DNA from: Caenorhabditis remanei | Lineage: Eukaryota; Nematoda; Chromadorea; Rhabditida; Rhabditidae | Direction of reading: 5' to 3' | DNA length: 64,000 bases | Assembly: GCF_010183535.1 (NCBI RefSeq) | Contig: NC_071328.1 | Coordinates: 7,316,001 to 7,380,000, forward strand | Shown: positions 45,369-57,172 of the stretch, one piece after another | Layout: each line of letters opens with the position of its first letter | Numbering within the stretch: the stretch's first letter is position 1 | Translations under genes and position numbers: made by a program | Notes under the pieces: generated by a model | What the model was told of the DNA's origin: nothing | Database searches by the model: none | Seen by the model: the letters and a program-made list of their open reading frames with translations, nothing else

Positions 45369-47184
45369 TTATCCCACGACATCAATTTCATCTTCTCCAA
45401 GAAGATCCCATGCAGTGCCACCCAACAAGCATTTTCCACTTGTTTTAGTAGGAGCCGTGATGGAATCAGTCAGTGATCCACCAGCCATTTTTTTTGTCAT
45501 AGCGATTGCCAATCTCTCGAATGTTGCCCAATCTCCAGCAGCAAGATGGGCAATATTCGGTTGTGACATTTCATCCAGTTCAGTAACCGTTTTTCTGGCT
45601 GAAAATGTTGTGTTGATGTCGAGTGTTCCAAAAATTAACTGACCCATGTTATCTTTCAAATTGACCATTTCAGATTCCAACCAGCGATAAAGATGGATAA
45701 GAGTTGAGTGTTTGTTCCAAGTGGTTTCCATAAGGTTTCGGACGTCGTACTGAAAATTTAGAAAATTGTTATTAACACATTTTTAAATGAGAGCTCGGAA
45801 ATTTTGTAAATTTTATTTCTAATAAGATGAGTTCAAAACTTTGAGATAATCCGAAAAGTATAAATTACCTGGCCATATTTGGAAATACTCGGATGAAACA
45901 TCATGGTCACGAACCGAATAATTGGAATGACATAGAAAAAATCCGGATGAAGACCAAAATTAATTCTCAAGAAATACGTTCCACCCTCATACGGAGTGCC
46001 TTTTGGTCCTTGGAATACCGTGTAGATTGTGTTGCTGATCTCATTTTTCTGAAAGATATGAGGTTTGTTTTTAGGAGAAGAATCATCAACTTTGTCTGTA
46101 TTTTCCCTAAGAATTCGTAAAAAGGGAATAGAAAACAGAAAACAATCTAAAGTTCTGATTGCTTCTGAATCATCAATTCAAAATGTTGTATTGTTGTTTT
46201 TCTAAAGATTCAAAAGAAATAAATGTTTGCTTCGATGCTGAATACGGTCGTTTTTATGCTAGTTTAGATACATTTCAGATTCTGAAAAATCAGCTTACCT
46301 ACAAAAAAAGTTCGTTAGAAATACTTTGAAGTTTTTTTTCTGAATTTACCTCGAGTCTAGTCGTGAACAACCCATAAGTTCCTCCAACTAATTTCATTGA
46401 TTTTTGAATAAATTCCTGTCTGGCATCCAACATTTCTTCAGCAACTCCTTCGTCATCATCAACTATCGCTTCAACTTCGGATTTCTGATCAGACTCTGAT
46501 CCAGATTCATATACTTCTACATCTGAATCTTTCGAATCTTCTTCTTCTGCTTTTTCTTGTTCTTTACAAATCTCTTTCCAAATTATATCTGGATCCACAA
46601 AGTTTGTACTACGAAATGATATCGTTTCGTTGGTTTTTTCTGCCTCTACTCGCAACTCTTCTGATGAAACGAATGTTGGAATCACAATGTTTCGAGTGTT
46701 ATCAGAATTGTGGTAATCAATGAGACGTTCAATTGGAACATCTTTTGGAACACTGAAATTATTGTTTTGTTTGCGAGAATCCTCTTCAAAACTGACATAA
46801 TTCGATTGAATTCGATTGGTTTATATTCAGGCATTGGTTCTCTTTGTGGAACTTCGGATGGCCGAAGAATTCGAACTTCATTTCTTGGCGCATCGTCAGC
46901 TGGAAGTGCAGTTGGACGGCGACGACGAACTGCTGAAAATGAGAAATTAAGAAATAGAGAGGAGAAAACACAATAAAATCGATACTCAAAGTGGGAAAAA
47001 TACATTCGGAGAAATCGAGAAACTGTCTGACTGAAATTTAAATTTAAATTCACTTCAATTCTTCGAACTTTCCAAATTTCTGTAGTAAATGTTCCCTTGA
47101 ATATACTGATTCTCTGAATTTCTTACTTCTTGAAGACGTCGGTTGAATCGGTGGTGGCCCGCTTGTACTCGGATTATCGGACAT
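45369..47184 (-). CDS. uev-3: Ubiquitin E2 variant, UEV-3-like
   Basis: In C. elegans UEV-3 acts with the DLK-1/PMK-3 p38 pathway in synapse formation and axon regeneration. Five exons: 47184-47127, 46932-46797, 46752-46350, 46048-45869 and 45749-45369, giving 385 residues. The N-terminal half is a nematode-specific segment with an acidic, coiled-coil-prone stretch (KEQEKAEEEDSKDSD). The C-terminal half is an E2 fold: FTTRLEKNEISNTIYTVF, the core GPKGTPYEGGTYFLRI, and MMFHPSISKYGQ where an active E2 would have HPNI followed by the catalytic Cys. No Cys is present there, so it is a non-catalytic variant. Residues YDVRNLMETTW continue the fold. The third-exon donor (ATTAT then GTCAGT) is chosen by phase. 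A transposon lies seven bases upstream of the ATG. Same strand as rab-5, about 880 bp downstream of it. Confidence 0.82.
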
Positions 47185-47191
47185 CTGGACA

Positions 47192-47408
47192 GTGGTACTA
47201 CAAATGAGAACTGTCAAAATAAGAACTGCAACAAATTAGAACTGATACAGATTAGAACTCAGTTGGAACGGGGTCATTTGTTGGAGACAGCACCAAAAAG
47301 AACGGTTTTGATCAGCAGTTCTCAATAGTGAAAAATCATGTTTCTCACTTCAACTAGATCGTAATAAGATTGAGTTCAAATCTGTATCAGTTCTCATTTG
47401 TAGTACCA
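47192..47408. mobile_element. 217-bp inverted-repeat element inserted at the uev-3 start codon
   Basis: Terminal inverted repeats TGGTACTACAAATGAGAACTG and the inverse form the arms. An 11-bp duplication ACATCTGGACA lies at 47181-47191 and 47409-47419. The interior has several AGAACTG repeats. The duplicated target contains CAT, the complement of the uev-3 ATG, so both sides of the element now carry the initiator context. The long duplication points to a Mutator-like family, though 11 bp is at the upper end. Confidence 0.8.
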
Positions 47409-47419
47409 ACATCTGGACA

Positions 47420-48066
47420 AACTTAAATTACTCCGGATTTTGAAAAAAATCCCAGCAAGGGTATTGGGTATTCGATCCTGAACGTATCGTGGATAATAAG
47501 GAAGGAAGATAATTTGTTTTTCGTTGCAATAAACATGAATTTATTTTTAATTTTTATATCTTGGAATATACGTAAACGGGAAAAGAGAGAGAGACGGGTG
47601 CGAATAAAGTGAAAATTGAAAAAAAAAACTCTTCGGGATTTTTGGGAAACGTACTAGAAACATTGTGGCGGGGATTCGAGGGGACTGGAAGCAATTAATA
47701 ATACGGGGAAAATTGTTCAGCAGAAAAGCAATATTTTTAGTTGGAGGGAAATTGTGCAAGCTCAATCACTGGCTCTGAAAATTTCAAAAAATTTAAGCAA
47801 TTAGTCAGAAATATACAAAAAAAGAAAATGTGAACTGGTTAGAGTGAATAAATAAAATATATAAATCTGCTGAATTGTTCAAAATTTAGAGTGGAAGTTA
47901 CTGAAAACCAAAATTTGGAAAAAAAATTCCATAATTATGGAGAAGACGTGAGAAGAGAAAAGAGAGACAAAACGACGACGATCACAGGCGACGGATTCAG
48001 ATATAGGACACAAGAAGAGGGATTGAGAGGGAAATGGAATAGAAGATGAGAGGGAATCGTGTCAAT
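47420..48066 (-). other. Spacer between rab-5 3' end and uev-3 5' end
   Basis: AT-rich, about 650 bp. Presumably rab-5 3'UTR and uev-3 upstream sequence. The same orientation would allow an operon, but the distance (880 bp with the transposon) is long for nematode operons and I see no clear downstream-leader acceptor. Confidence 0.35.
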
Positions 48067-49591
48067 TTATTTACAGCATGAACCCTTTTGCTGTTGTTGT
48101 GGTTGATTCATATCGACAGTTCCAGTTGGTTCACCCTGAGCTGGGCCAATCGGCAACTTCTTCGCTATCGCCATGAAAATGTCATTCACGTTCATCGAGG
48201 TCTGGAAGATGCGGATATAATCAGTTTGTATCTGAGTTTAAATAGAAATTGTGATAACTTTTGGGAAAACCTGGATCACAACATTAGTATTACAACAAGA
48301 ATCAAGGAACTTACCTTGGCAGAGGTCTCCATGAAAAGAAGAGCATTATCCTCAGCGTATGCATTAGCTTCTTCATATTCAACAGTCCTCTTGTTCGCAA
48401 CATCAGCCTTGTTTCCAGCCAAAGCCATCACAATATTTGGAGATGCTTGTCGCTGCAATTCTTTCACCCAATTTTTCGCTTTTTGGAATGACTCTTGATT
48501 GGTGATATCGTAGACAACGATGGCTGCCTGAGCTCCTCGATAGTACATTGGAGCCAACGAATGATATCTTTCTTGTCCTGCGGTATCCCAAATTTCGAAT
48601 TTGATCGTCGCATCGTCAAGGCACACCTGAAAATTATAGAAATCTTTTACGAAACTTTTCAGTCTGATTTTTCTGGTAAAAACTTAGAGAGAATTTCTGA
48701 TTCGTACAGTTTGAGTGAGAAAAGCGGCTCCAATAGTTGACTCCTGATACTCGTGGAATTGTCCCTTGACGAATCGCAAAACCAGTGACGATTTGCCTGA
48801 AAAAGAAGAGAATGTTCTCGGGTGTTTAGAGTCATATGAATACGTCATACTCGGTTTACTCAATACTATCAGATGACCCCTCTTATTTCATATTTCGATT
48901 GAAACGATAAACACAAAACAAATAAACAATTTGGAGGAGGTGAAGAGAGAGCAATGAAAGTATGTTTCAAACATTCACAAAAAATCAAAAATTTAGAACA
49001 AAAACAGGTGGAAATTTGAAGAAAATATGCATGAGACAGGCAGGATTTCAGACCACCTTCCTCCAGCTTCAGTAAATGTTTATCTGAACATTTTAGAATA
49101 ATTTTATTTTTTTCAGAAGCTCAGATTCTTCGTAGTCTATTTTTTGACAACATTTTTCTGATCACTGTCATCGTTCAATGTGTTCAGAACATGGAATCGG
49201 ACAGAGCATCTGAATAAACATTGCCTTTTGACGAAATTTTAGGAAAATGTGAAATTGAACAGTAGGCAGTGAATCATCTTTGTGATAATATTGCTTGGAA
49301 GTGACTAAAAAGCTGATCACTTGAGAGAATTATTGAATGAAGCACTCTTCAAAGGAAAAATTAATATTCTACGGGGAATAATACGAAAAATTGATTAAAA
49401 ATTCGCATCATTCGTTAATCCGATTTTTAGAAGTTCTTGTCATCTGATATGGAAAGATTGCTACCCCTTATTCGTATTCATATTTGTCATTACTTACCGA
49501 CAGCACTTTCTCCAAGAAGAACAAGCTTGAATTGGCACGTCCTATTTGGTCCGCCAGGGCGAGCTGCTCCTCCTGCATTTCGGGCGGCCAT
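48067..49591 (-). CDS. rab-5: Rab5 small GTPase
   Basis: Controls early endosome fusion and endocytic traffic on the cytosolic face of membranes. Four exons: 49591-49498, 48796-48708, 48626-48315 and 48201-48067, encoding 209 residues. Motifs: P-loop GESAVGKSS, switch [12 protein letters not shown] (Rab5-type Ala-Ala-Phe effector region), [20 protein letters not shown] (switch II, Rab5-specific), GNKADV for guanine and ETSAK. The tail is KGSCCK, giving the double-cysteine geranylgeranylation site followed by one lysine. ATG at 49591 follows a TTTTCCAG acceptor by five bases, probably a trans-splice site. The first intron is 700 bp. Divergent from nmat-2. Confidence 0.97.
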
Positions 49592-50394
49592 CTTTTCTGG
49601 AAAAGGATAGGTTTTAGATTAAATTTCAGGAAAACTACTAGAAAACAACAGAAAAAATGACATTGGAAAGGAAAACGATTTCTTCACTATGTAGCATCAA
49701 ATCCGATCAAAAATGAAACTATTCAGAATGAATATTAATTTCCGGGAAAGTTTCCGTTGGAAAACATATTTAACAAAGCGGATAAAACAAGAGATAAGCT
49801 AAAGTTCAAAGAACGCCAGCACGGAAAGAGGAGCTTATCGGCTTGAATATAGACTTTTCAGGTTTTGCTATGAGCAATGATGAGAATGTAAGCATATAAC
49901 ATAGTTTCGCTACAGAGTTGATATGATCGAAAGTTTTCACTTTGCATTTACAGCGAGTTTCAGGAATCCACATAGATTGTATTCGGAAGGTTGTGTTTTA
50001 AAACGAAAATCTACCAAAACCCCACATCCAAACTTTGGAAATTTCTAGAGAACTCACTATTAGTTGGCAGAGAGACAACGAAATTGAAGTGTCTGCGGTC
50101 TATAGTAAACAATTGTATCGATCAACACGAAAACGAAGAATTGTGATGAAATAGATGAAGAAATACGGGTTTCTGTCCTCCGATTAGTTTCTATTCTATC
50201 AATTTGCTTCTTATCTACAGTCTCTATGAATCATCCCAAAGGTTACAACATGTTTAGCATGATTTATTAGAAAAAAGAATGTCTAGAAAGAAGTTCACTA
50301 ATTTCAAAAAAAAAGCATTGGAGACCGGAAATCGCCCGGATCGAAAATCGATAAAACCAAAAAAAAAAGTGAGAGAAATATTTGCGCCTATGAC

Positions 50395-50515
50395 ACACAC
50401 CCCTGTCCAACGGCTTCCTCTCGAGGGGGCCGGCCAAATTGGCTGCGTACCTAGTGGGGTGGTGACCGGCTGAGTATCCAACGTTTGCGTGGCGCCGCAG
50501 ACAATCAGACAAAAA
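50395..50515. other. GC-rich block of unknown role upstream of rab-5
   Basis: Unusually GC-rich for its surroundings. It includes GAGGGGGCCGGCCAAATTGG, CCTAGTGGGGTGGTGACCGG and GTGGCGCCGCAGAC. Overlapping minus frames through it (50254-50512) show no known domain. It could be a promoter island, an old repeat or a structured RNA. A weaker related string (CCGGCAAATTTGGCTACCTA) is at about 50906. Confidence 0.35.
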
Positions 50516-51025
50516 TGGATGGAGACTGGGAGAAAGAAGGGGCTTTTCTACTTTCTATGTCTTTGCGCGCGCATTTCGAAAAATAGAAATTCTCGGATGT
50601 TGTGAGAGAAAAAAATAGAAGGATGAAACGCGCCTATCTCTGGAGATCAAGAACAGCTCATTCGAACTTGAGTGACCTTTGCTGGCAGGTCCACTAGGTG
50701 AGATTTTCGTGAAATTTAGTGACTTGTTCCATAAATATTTGATGAATTCTGGTCGGGACTTGCCTGATTCTCTACTAAGATTTCCCACATCGTAATTCTC
50801 AATTTTTATTTCCCAGTAATTCTAAAATCATTGAATTCGTTTATTAACCTGGTCGGATATTAAAAAAAGCTTTAAAAAAAAGCAAAATTTATGAAATCAA
50901 GGTAACCGGCAAATTTGGCTACCTACAGTAATCCATAATTCCTAGCGAGACTCGGTTGAAGTTTTGGGTTATGCGTCCATCGATTATTTTCATATTTCAG
51001 TTTCTTCGACTATATTGTGAATTTT

Positions 51026-51407
51026 CATACTTGTCATTTGACGGGCCGGCCCGCCGGGCCGAGGAAAAATTTTGCCGGCCCGGCCCGGCCCGGTCGGCCC
51101 GGGTGGAAAATTTTTTTTAAATTTTTGCATCCTAAAAATAATTTTCAAGTACTTTTTATCACTAAATTCACTGTAGAACTAATAAAATCATCAATTTAGT
51201 CGAATTTTTGAAGAAAATGCCCCAAAAACCACTTTTTCAAAAATTAACGCTGAAAAAACATGTTTTTCGAAAAAAAAGTAGCTTCACCCGGGCCGACCGG
51301 GCCGGGCCAGGGCCGGGCCGGGCCGACCAGGGTGACCGGGCCGGGCCGGGAAGGGCCGGTGAAAATTTGGAAATCGGCCCGGCCCGGCCCGGCCCGTGAC
51401 AAGTATG
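51026..51407. mobile_element. GC-rich hAT-like MITE, copy 4
   Basis: Ends CATACTTGTCA and its exact inverse, with extensive GGCCCGG repeats inside both ends and an AT-rich middle. A perfect 8-bp duplication TGAATTTT is at 51018-51025 and 51408-51415. It lies about 430 bp upstream of the nmat-2 ATG. Confidence 0.88.
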
Positions 51408-51840
51408 TGAATTTTATTTACATGAATTTAGCACCGAAAACGAAGTATTTCCGAAAACTTGTTTCCACTAAACTTAAAAACAAATAATGCACGAAACAGC
51501 AAAATCTGAAATTCGTCAACTTACTTTTAGCTACAAAACTGCTTTATAAAACTTCGAAGAATATTTCAAGAAAAGTTTTTTTTGTTGTTTTTTTCATTGA
51601 TCTAAACAGACCAGAAATATATACAAACAAGACAAAAAGCAAGGCAACATTCTGCACCTAATTTCATTCTCTTATTGCTTTTCTCTCTATATTTTTCCCA
51701 TTTTTTCTCTCTCGCACATCAATATTACCTCGCTTCGCTGAATTTAACAACGTCTTTTCACCCAACTTATTTCATTTTTTCAGGCAATAGGAGTCGAATC
51801 CGTAGCATAAAATAGCTTCAAGTCTAATTTTTGTTTCAAA

Positions 51841-52849
51841 ATGAAACGCGTCGCTCTTATTGCCGTTGGGTCATTTAATCCACCAACCATTGCACATTTG
51901 AGGATGTTAGAGGTAATTCAATTCAAACAATCAAAACATAAAAAAGTTTTCAGACCGCCCGATCACATTTAGAGGCCATCGATACCCATGTTGTCGAAGG
52001 AATAATGAGTCCTGTCGCTGATTCTTATAATAATAAGCCTACATTGATAAAATCCAAATATCGGTAAGTATTCATGTTTTTTGACTGGAACTGATATTTT
52101 GATGTAAAACTACAGTTTCAATATGTTTTGTTCTTGAAAATATTATTTAAATTTAAAAATTAATTTTGTTTATAGAATAGAAATGGTAAGAGCAGCTACG
52201 AAAACTTCCGATTGGATAAGAGCTGATGATTGGGAATGTACTCGTCCCACGTGGACACGGACGATCGATGTATTGAAGTATCATAGAGAACGAATACAGG
52301 TAAGCGAGATGACAAAATTCAAAAATTTATCAGAATAACTAAAAAAAAAACTATCGGAAGAAAATTCGAATTTGCAATAAAAGTTGAAATCGCAGAATGC
52401 TCTGCCAAAATACGGTTTTAGTCAATTAAAAAAATTTTAACGAAAAAAACAGTAATTTTCTCTATAAACATTTTTTTACCTTTCAGAAAAAGTTCGGATC
52501 GGACGTTGGATTGATGCTAGTAGCAGGTGGAGATTTTGTGGATACATTTCCTCGAATTCTTCCAGATGGATCAAATTTATGGAATCCAAGTGATATTCTG
52601 AAAATAATAGTGGATTTCGGATTGATAGTGTTAACAAGAGATGGATCAACGCCTTTGAATACTTTAGATTCGATGCCCGGATTCTCTGAAATTTCTGGGA
52701 AAATCCAATTTATTTCTGATGAAGTATGTCCGAGTGCTGTCAGTTCAACACGTCTACGAGCTGCGATTTCAGCGAAAAAGTCTATAAAATATGCAACAAC
52801 GGACGAAGTCATCGAGTATATACAGGAAAATAGTTTGTATCAGAAATGA
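51841..52849 (+). CDS. nmat-2: Nicotinamide/nicotinate mononucleotide adenylyltransferase
   Basis: Joins NMN or NaMN to ATP to make NAD or NaAD, the final shared step of NAD synthesis. Four exons: 51841-51912, 51954-52063, 52176-52299 and 52487-52849, giving 222 residues, short but complete for the family. The nucleotidyltransferase motif GSFNPPTIAHLRMLE lies at residues 10-24 (GxFxPxT and HxxH type). MSPVADSYNNK and ADDWE are family-typical, and the C-terminal SSTRLRAAI is the second ATP-binding motif. No targeting signal or membrane segment. The ATG follows a TTTTTCAG acceptor by 57 bases. The choice of nmat-2 rather than nmat-1 rests on remembered linkage to rab-5 in C. elegans. Confidence 0.92.
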
Positions 52850-55800
52850 ACTTCTCGTTTAATTTTTAAAATGTTTAGTTAGTTTTTCAAAAAATTATTT
52901 GTGATTTCTTTGTGATAACTTTCCATTTATTTGGGGGAACCCTCTAAGTCAATCTAAAACGTGTACTTTTTCGAAAACGGGCAAACCTGAATGGTCATTT
53001 GTTTTGAGCAGAGAAGATTTAGTATAGATTTGGCTGGAAGCATATCACTTGCAGCTTCTATCGATTCTAAAAAGTCATTCGAGCCCCAACTTCCATCTGA
53101 CCATCATCAATTGCATTAAACACGAGGTTTCTTTCAAACTAGCATTTTCAAAGTTTTTTTGTGAACTTTTTTGGTATCAAGTATGTTGATTTTTTGATTA
53201 TTCTGATGAACTTTTAAAGCACACATTTGTAACTCTTTTCTCTTCTTTTTCAGAAAAATGAATAATTGCATATGAACAGCTGGAGACAAATACAAAGGTT
53301 TGCATGTGTTGTGTTCTTGTGGGTCAAAGAGTGAAGCGAAGTGATTTATAAGAGCCTTTGTTTATAGAACTCACTATCAGACTGAACCGTTGTACGGGGA
53401 AAACCTCCAGCTTAAATACAGAGAGATAACGATCTAATCGGGTTTCTGGAACTCCGATTAGCACGGTATATTAATTAATTATACAACAGTATGGAACAAA
53501 GTATAAAAAAAACTTTGCATTAGAACAATGTGACCCGTTGTCCGAAAGAGCATCTCCGTCCCTCTTCATGATTCACTACTCCGAACATGCTAACTAGTTT
53601 TCCGATGTATGATCACTCGTGAAAAAAACATAAAGAACCATGTGTGCAAGTTTAATCCGTCATCACTACGCCGATCGAGTTATTCGAAACCGTAATGAAA
53701 ACAAGAGACAAATAAAAACGGTTTAATCATTGAATCATCCATCTGAAATATCAGAAAATGAAACATTATTTTCCAAAATACTTTGTTTCAAAAAACTGAA
53801 TAAATACCATTATTTTATACAGATAATCTGTTAGTTATGATCCTTTTTTTAGCGTATTGAGGTTTTACTATTTTTTCTCAGACTATCTTCGTATAACTTC
53901 TAGAATAGTCTTCCGGGAATACCTGTAGTTTTCTCTAAATGCCCTTTCTATATTCCAATCATACCAAGACTATATCCTTCTCTCATTTCAGTCGTTCAGT
54001 GTAGCGCAGAATCAGTACTCAGGTTTCTGTAGCTACAGTAGCAAAATCAATGAAACTACATCAGACATATACTGCATAGATATATTTGAACATATTCGAG
54101 CTATACTTACTGAAGTCATAGAAATCCTGAAGTTGAACGCGTCATAGGCGCGCCAACAGAACGAGATTTTGACAAAATCATATTTTGATTGATCTGTTCA
54201 ATGTTTTATGAATTCGTATTACTCATGAATGTACCTCTGAATGGATTAAGGATTGGGACGTACACTTGGTTGGTACGTTCAGAATGTATAAAAACAGTTT
54301 GATTCGAGTTCAGAACTGAATCATTCTCCATCCATTTCATTTACATTACCTGTTGTATATATCGAAATGGACAGGTCGAAGTAAATCTCAGACATAGAAT
54401 TGCAATTATTAAATTGACCTGAACTATTCCCGAAGTTCTTCTAAATACCTAAACCATTCTCGAGTGTGTATTCAACTATTTTCAGAAGTTCAATCCTAAT
54501 CTAATGGTTGACAAACCACGAACAGTAGTACACTTGATTCCGTTTTCACGCCCCATATGATCCCACCCTCTTATCCTTCGAAATCCGTATTCATAAACAC
54601 TTTTTTGTTGTCTGTATATCCGTTCTCTTTCATTTCTTCTACCAGGATTACAACAGTTCCCGAATCATTCAACCGTATCACTCTCATGTTTTGTTTAATT
54701 TTCATCCTTTTTACACCTTTCTCTTTCAGTTTTCTACTTTGACAAAATAATAAAAACCTTATTTCTATATTTGATAAACTGTAATTACTCTCATGGAAAC
54801 ATCATGGATCCTTAGGCAGTTTAATGCAAAATGCTCAAAATCGGTGAATTTGAAAAACTAGATGATATAATGTTCACTTGACAGCTGGCAAGGTTGTGCT
54901 AGTTTTTTTTCGATCTTTTCGGGGGTTTTGCATTTCTTTATCGTTTCACCAGTTTTTAATTTACAGTAATTAAATTTAAAGTATTCTTATTCCTATGACT
55001 TGAAACTTTCACTTTCAACTTTTCTTAAATATAGTTCTCCTGAAATGACCCAAATTCTTCTTTTTTCGGAAGGCTTGTTTCCCCCATATTTTTATTTTTA
55101 TTTGATTAATCATAGTTATAATCCAATGCCTCCAACCAACAGAGGTATACGACCGCCCTCTCCACCTAAAAACCGCCCGGATTAGTACTGTGTACTCCAC
55201 TTCTACTAGACCCCAAAATCCAATGGAAATGATCTGCGTCTCTCCTACTCCCACACTATTTTTTAGTATTTTTGATCCTCTTCTCTATTTGACCGGATAT
55301 ATTATGGACCGCCCGTGATCTTTTTGATTGAAAACAGATGGTTGAAAACTGAAAGAAAACATGCACTTTTTTGAACCCTTTACCTTATTTTTCAGTTTTT
55401 CGGTGGGTTTTGGATCATACTAGTTACTGTAGATATTTAAGATTAACTAAGTTTACAATTTCAGATAGTTAGCATCCGAACAGTTATTGAATTTAGAGGA
55501 AAAAGGACAACTTAATGTAAACTCGATTTGTTTCATCACAAGCATCACACAGCTTTGTTTGAAAACTTCAGAAAAATCTATCTTCTGGATTACTGTATTC
55601 GAACACCTTCCCAAATATTCTCCTTTCTATTTGTTCTTTGTTTTTCGAGCCAAGGTTGAAAACATGTCCTTTTTCTTATTGCTTCTGACTTTCTACTTCT
55701 CTGGAAATCAATTATGAATTGTCATCATTCAGATCTATATTTAAACTCGTAAATACATATTTGTCAAAACAGATTTGATCTACGGCTTTCTTCGATTCAA

Positions 55801-57172
55801 CATTTTCATTCTCCAGTATTTCAAACCTCGATAAGAGTTCATCAAATGTTTAGAACTTGGGTTGACTATGTTCACTTAGGAGTTATACTACCAGTTTCTC
55901 TAGTTGAAAAGATCAAAACTTTAAAAATTTCTAGAAACATCTACAAAAAAATATGAAAACAGATCATAAAAACTGTGATTCTCTGTTTTCCAACCAACCA
56001 ACTCAAAAATATTTTTATGACAATAAGCTCCTGTGGAAGGGATTGAAACAAGAGGGATATTAAACATTTTGGATATAAGACCAGTTTCATTTTTATAATT
56101 TGTTCCGTACCCTCCGAACTTTACTCTGTTTTTTAACCATTTTTGTAGTTTTGTACTTTTTCATTCTTCCATTTGTGTAATGCACGCATTTTAGAAATTC
56201 TTTGATTACCTCTAAACAGGCGGCTATTTCTGTAACTAAAGATCACTTCCTACTCAATTTATCTGAAATCATAAGCCACTTGAAGTCTCTTGCTTCATTG
56301 TATTGAATCTGAATAATTCCGTTTTTCTCTCTCTCTCTCTCTCTCTCTTTTTCTATTCATAAATCCCAAAATGTATCAACTCACTTTCTCTCTTTTTATT
56401 CTCAATTCCTTGAATGCTTCCGTAATAATAATAACAACATATGAATAATCGTGTCATGGAGAGAGGTGTACTAGTACATTTTCTCTCTAAACATGCCCCA
56501 CTTTTTGAAAGAAATTATTTGCTTTCTTTTCTTTTGACCCCCCGCTTCGACCGTTCAGCACATTCCCTTTTTTCGTTTTCCTTTTAATTGAATTTCTTTG
56601 AAAACTTTTGAAACTTTTCTACCTTTTTTGGAATGATTACTGTAGCTGTTTTCTATGATTTTATTATTGAAAATGTTGTATAGAAATGCAATCAAGTGAC
56701 TGAGTTTCGTTGAGATTACTGTATTTAAAGACGCATGCGAACCAAATTTCAATAGCAATTCTAGCTGAATCTAGAAATAGAAAGTACATTTCATACCCTC
56801 AAGAAAATTCTCTATTATATCAGTAGATATTTATTATCATATCCTGCTCTTGATCACTTGCTCCATCACCTCGGATAAATCAAATTTCTCGTTCCAATAT
56901 TCTGCAACAAACAACCAAACAACTCTCTTTTTCTCTATGAATTGGTCACAACCACTTCCGGTCATTCCTTTTTCAACCTTTCTCCGTCGCATTGGGAGCC
57001 CTCTTTTTACTATTTCAGAAATAATGTTGCTTTACTTTTTTGTCATCGTTGAATAATTTTTTAAAAGTCAGATAGAATTATATTTTTTTTCAAAATGAGA
57101 TTCTCGTCTTCTCTTCTTGTTTCTTTCATACGTTCTCACCGAAAATTATTTTCAGACGAACTCGATGAAATT
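52850..57172. other. Intergenic region between nmat-2 and the sushi-domain gene
   Basis: About 4.3 kb of AT-rich DNA. A hairpin-capable string (CTAATCGG and CCGATTAG) lies near 53436-53460. A CT dinucleotide run spans 56326-56348. The last few hundred bases are presumably the promoter of the gene starting at 57173, with a TTTTCAG acceptor 18 bases before its ATG. Open frames here are short and pyrimidine-driven; none is supported. Confidence 0.45.
56326..56348 (+). repeat. CT dinucleotide run
   Basis: About eleven uninterrupted CT units in the region upstream of the sushi-domain gene. Confidence 0.8.

Larger units (their letters stand above)
49592..51840. promoter_or_regulatory. Shared upstream region of rab-5 (-) and nmat-2 (+)
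   Basis: Contains the MITE at 51026-51407 and a GC-rich block at about 50395-50515 in otherwise AT-rich DNA. A TTTTTCAG acceptor ends at 51783, 57 bases before the nmat-2 ATG, and probably receives the spliced leader. No gene is supported in between. Confidence 0.45.

Noticed and set aside
46682..47053. Longer read-through frame at the second uev-3 exon
   Set aside because: The frame ends in a hydrophobic tail made from intron sequence; splicing at 46797 to 46752 joins it in phase to the next exon.
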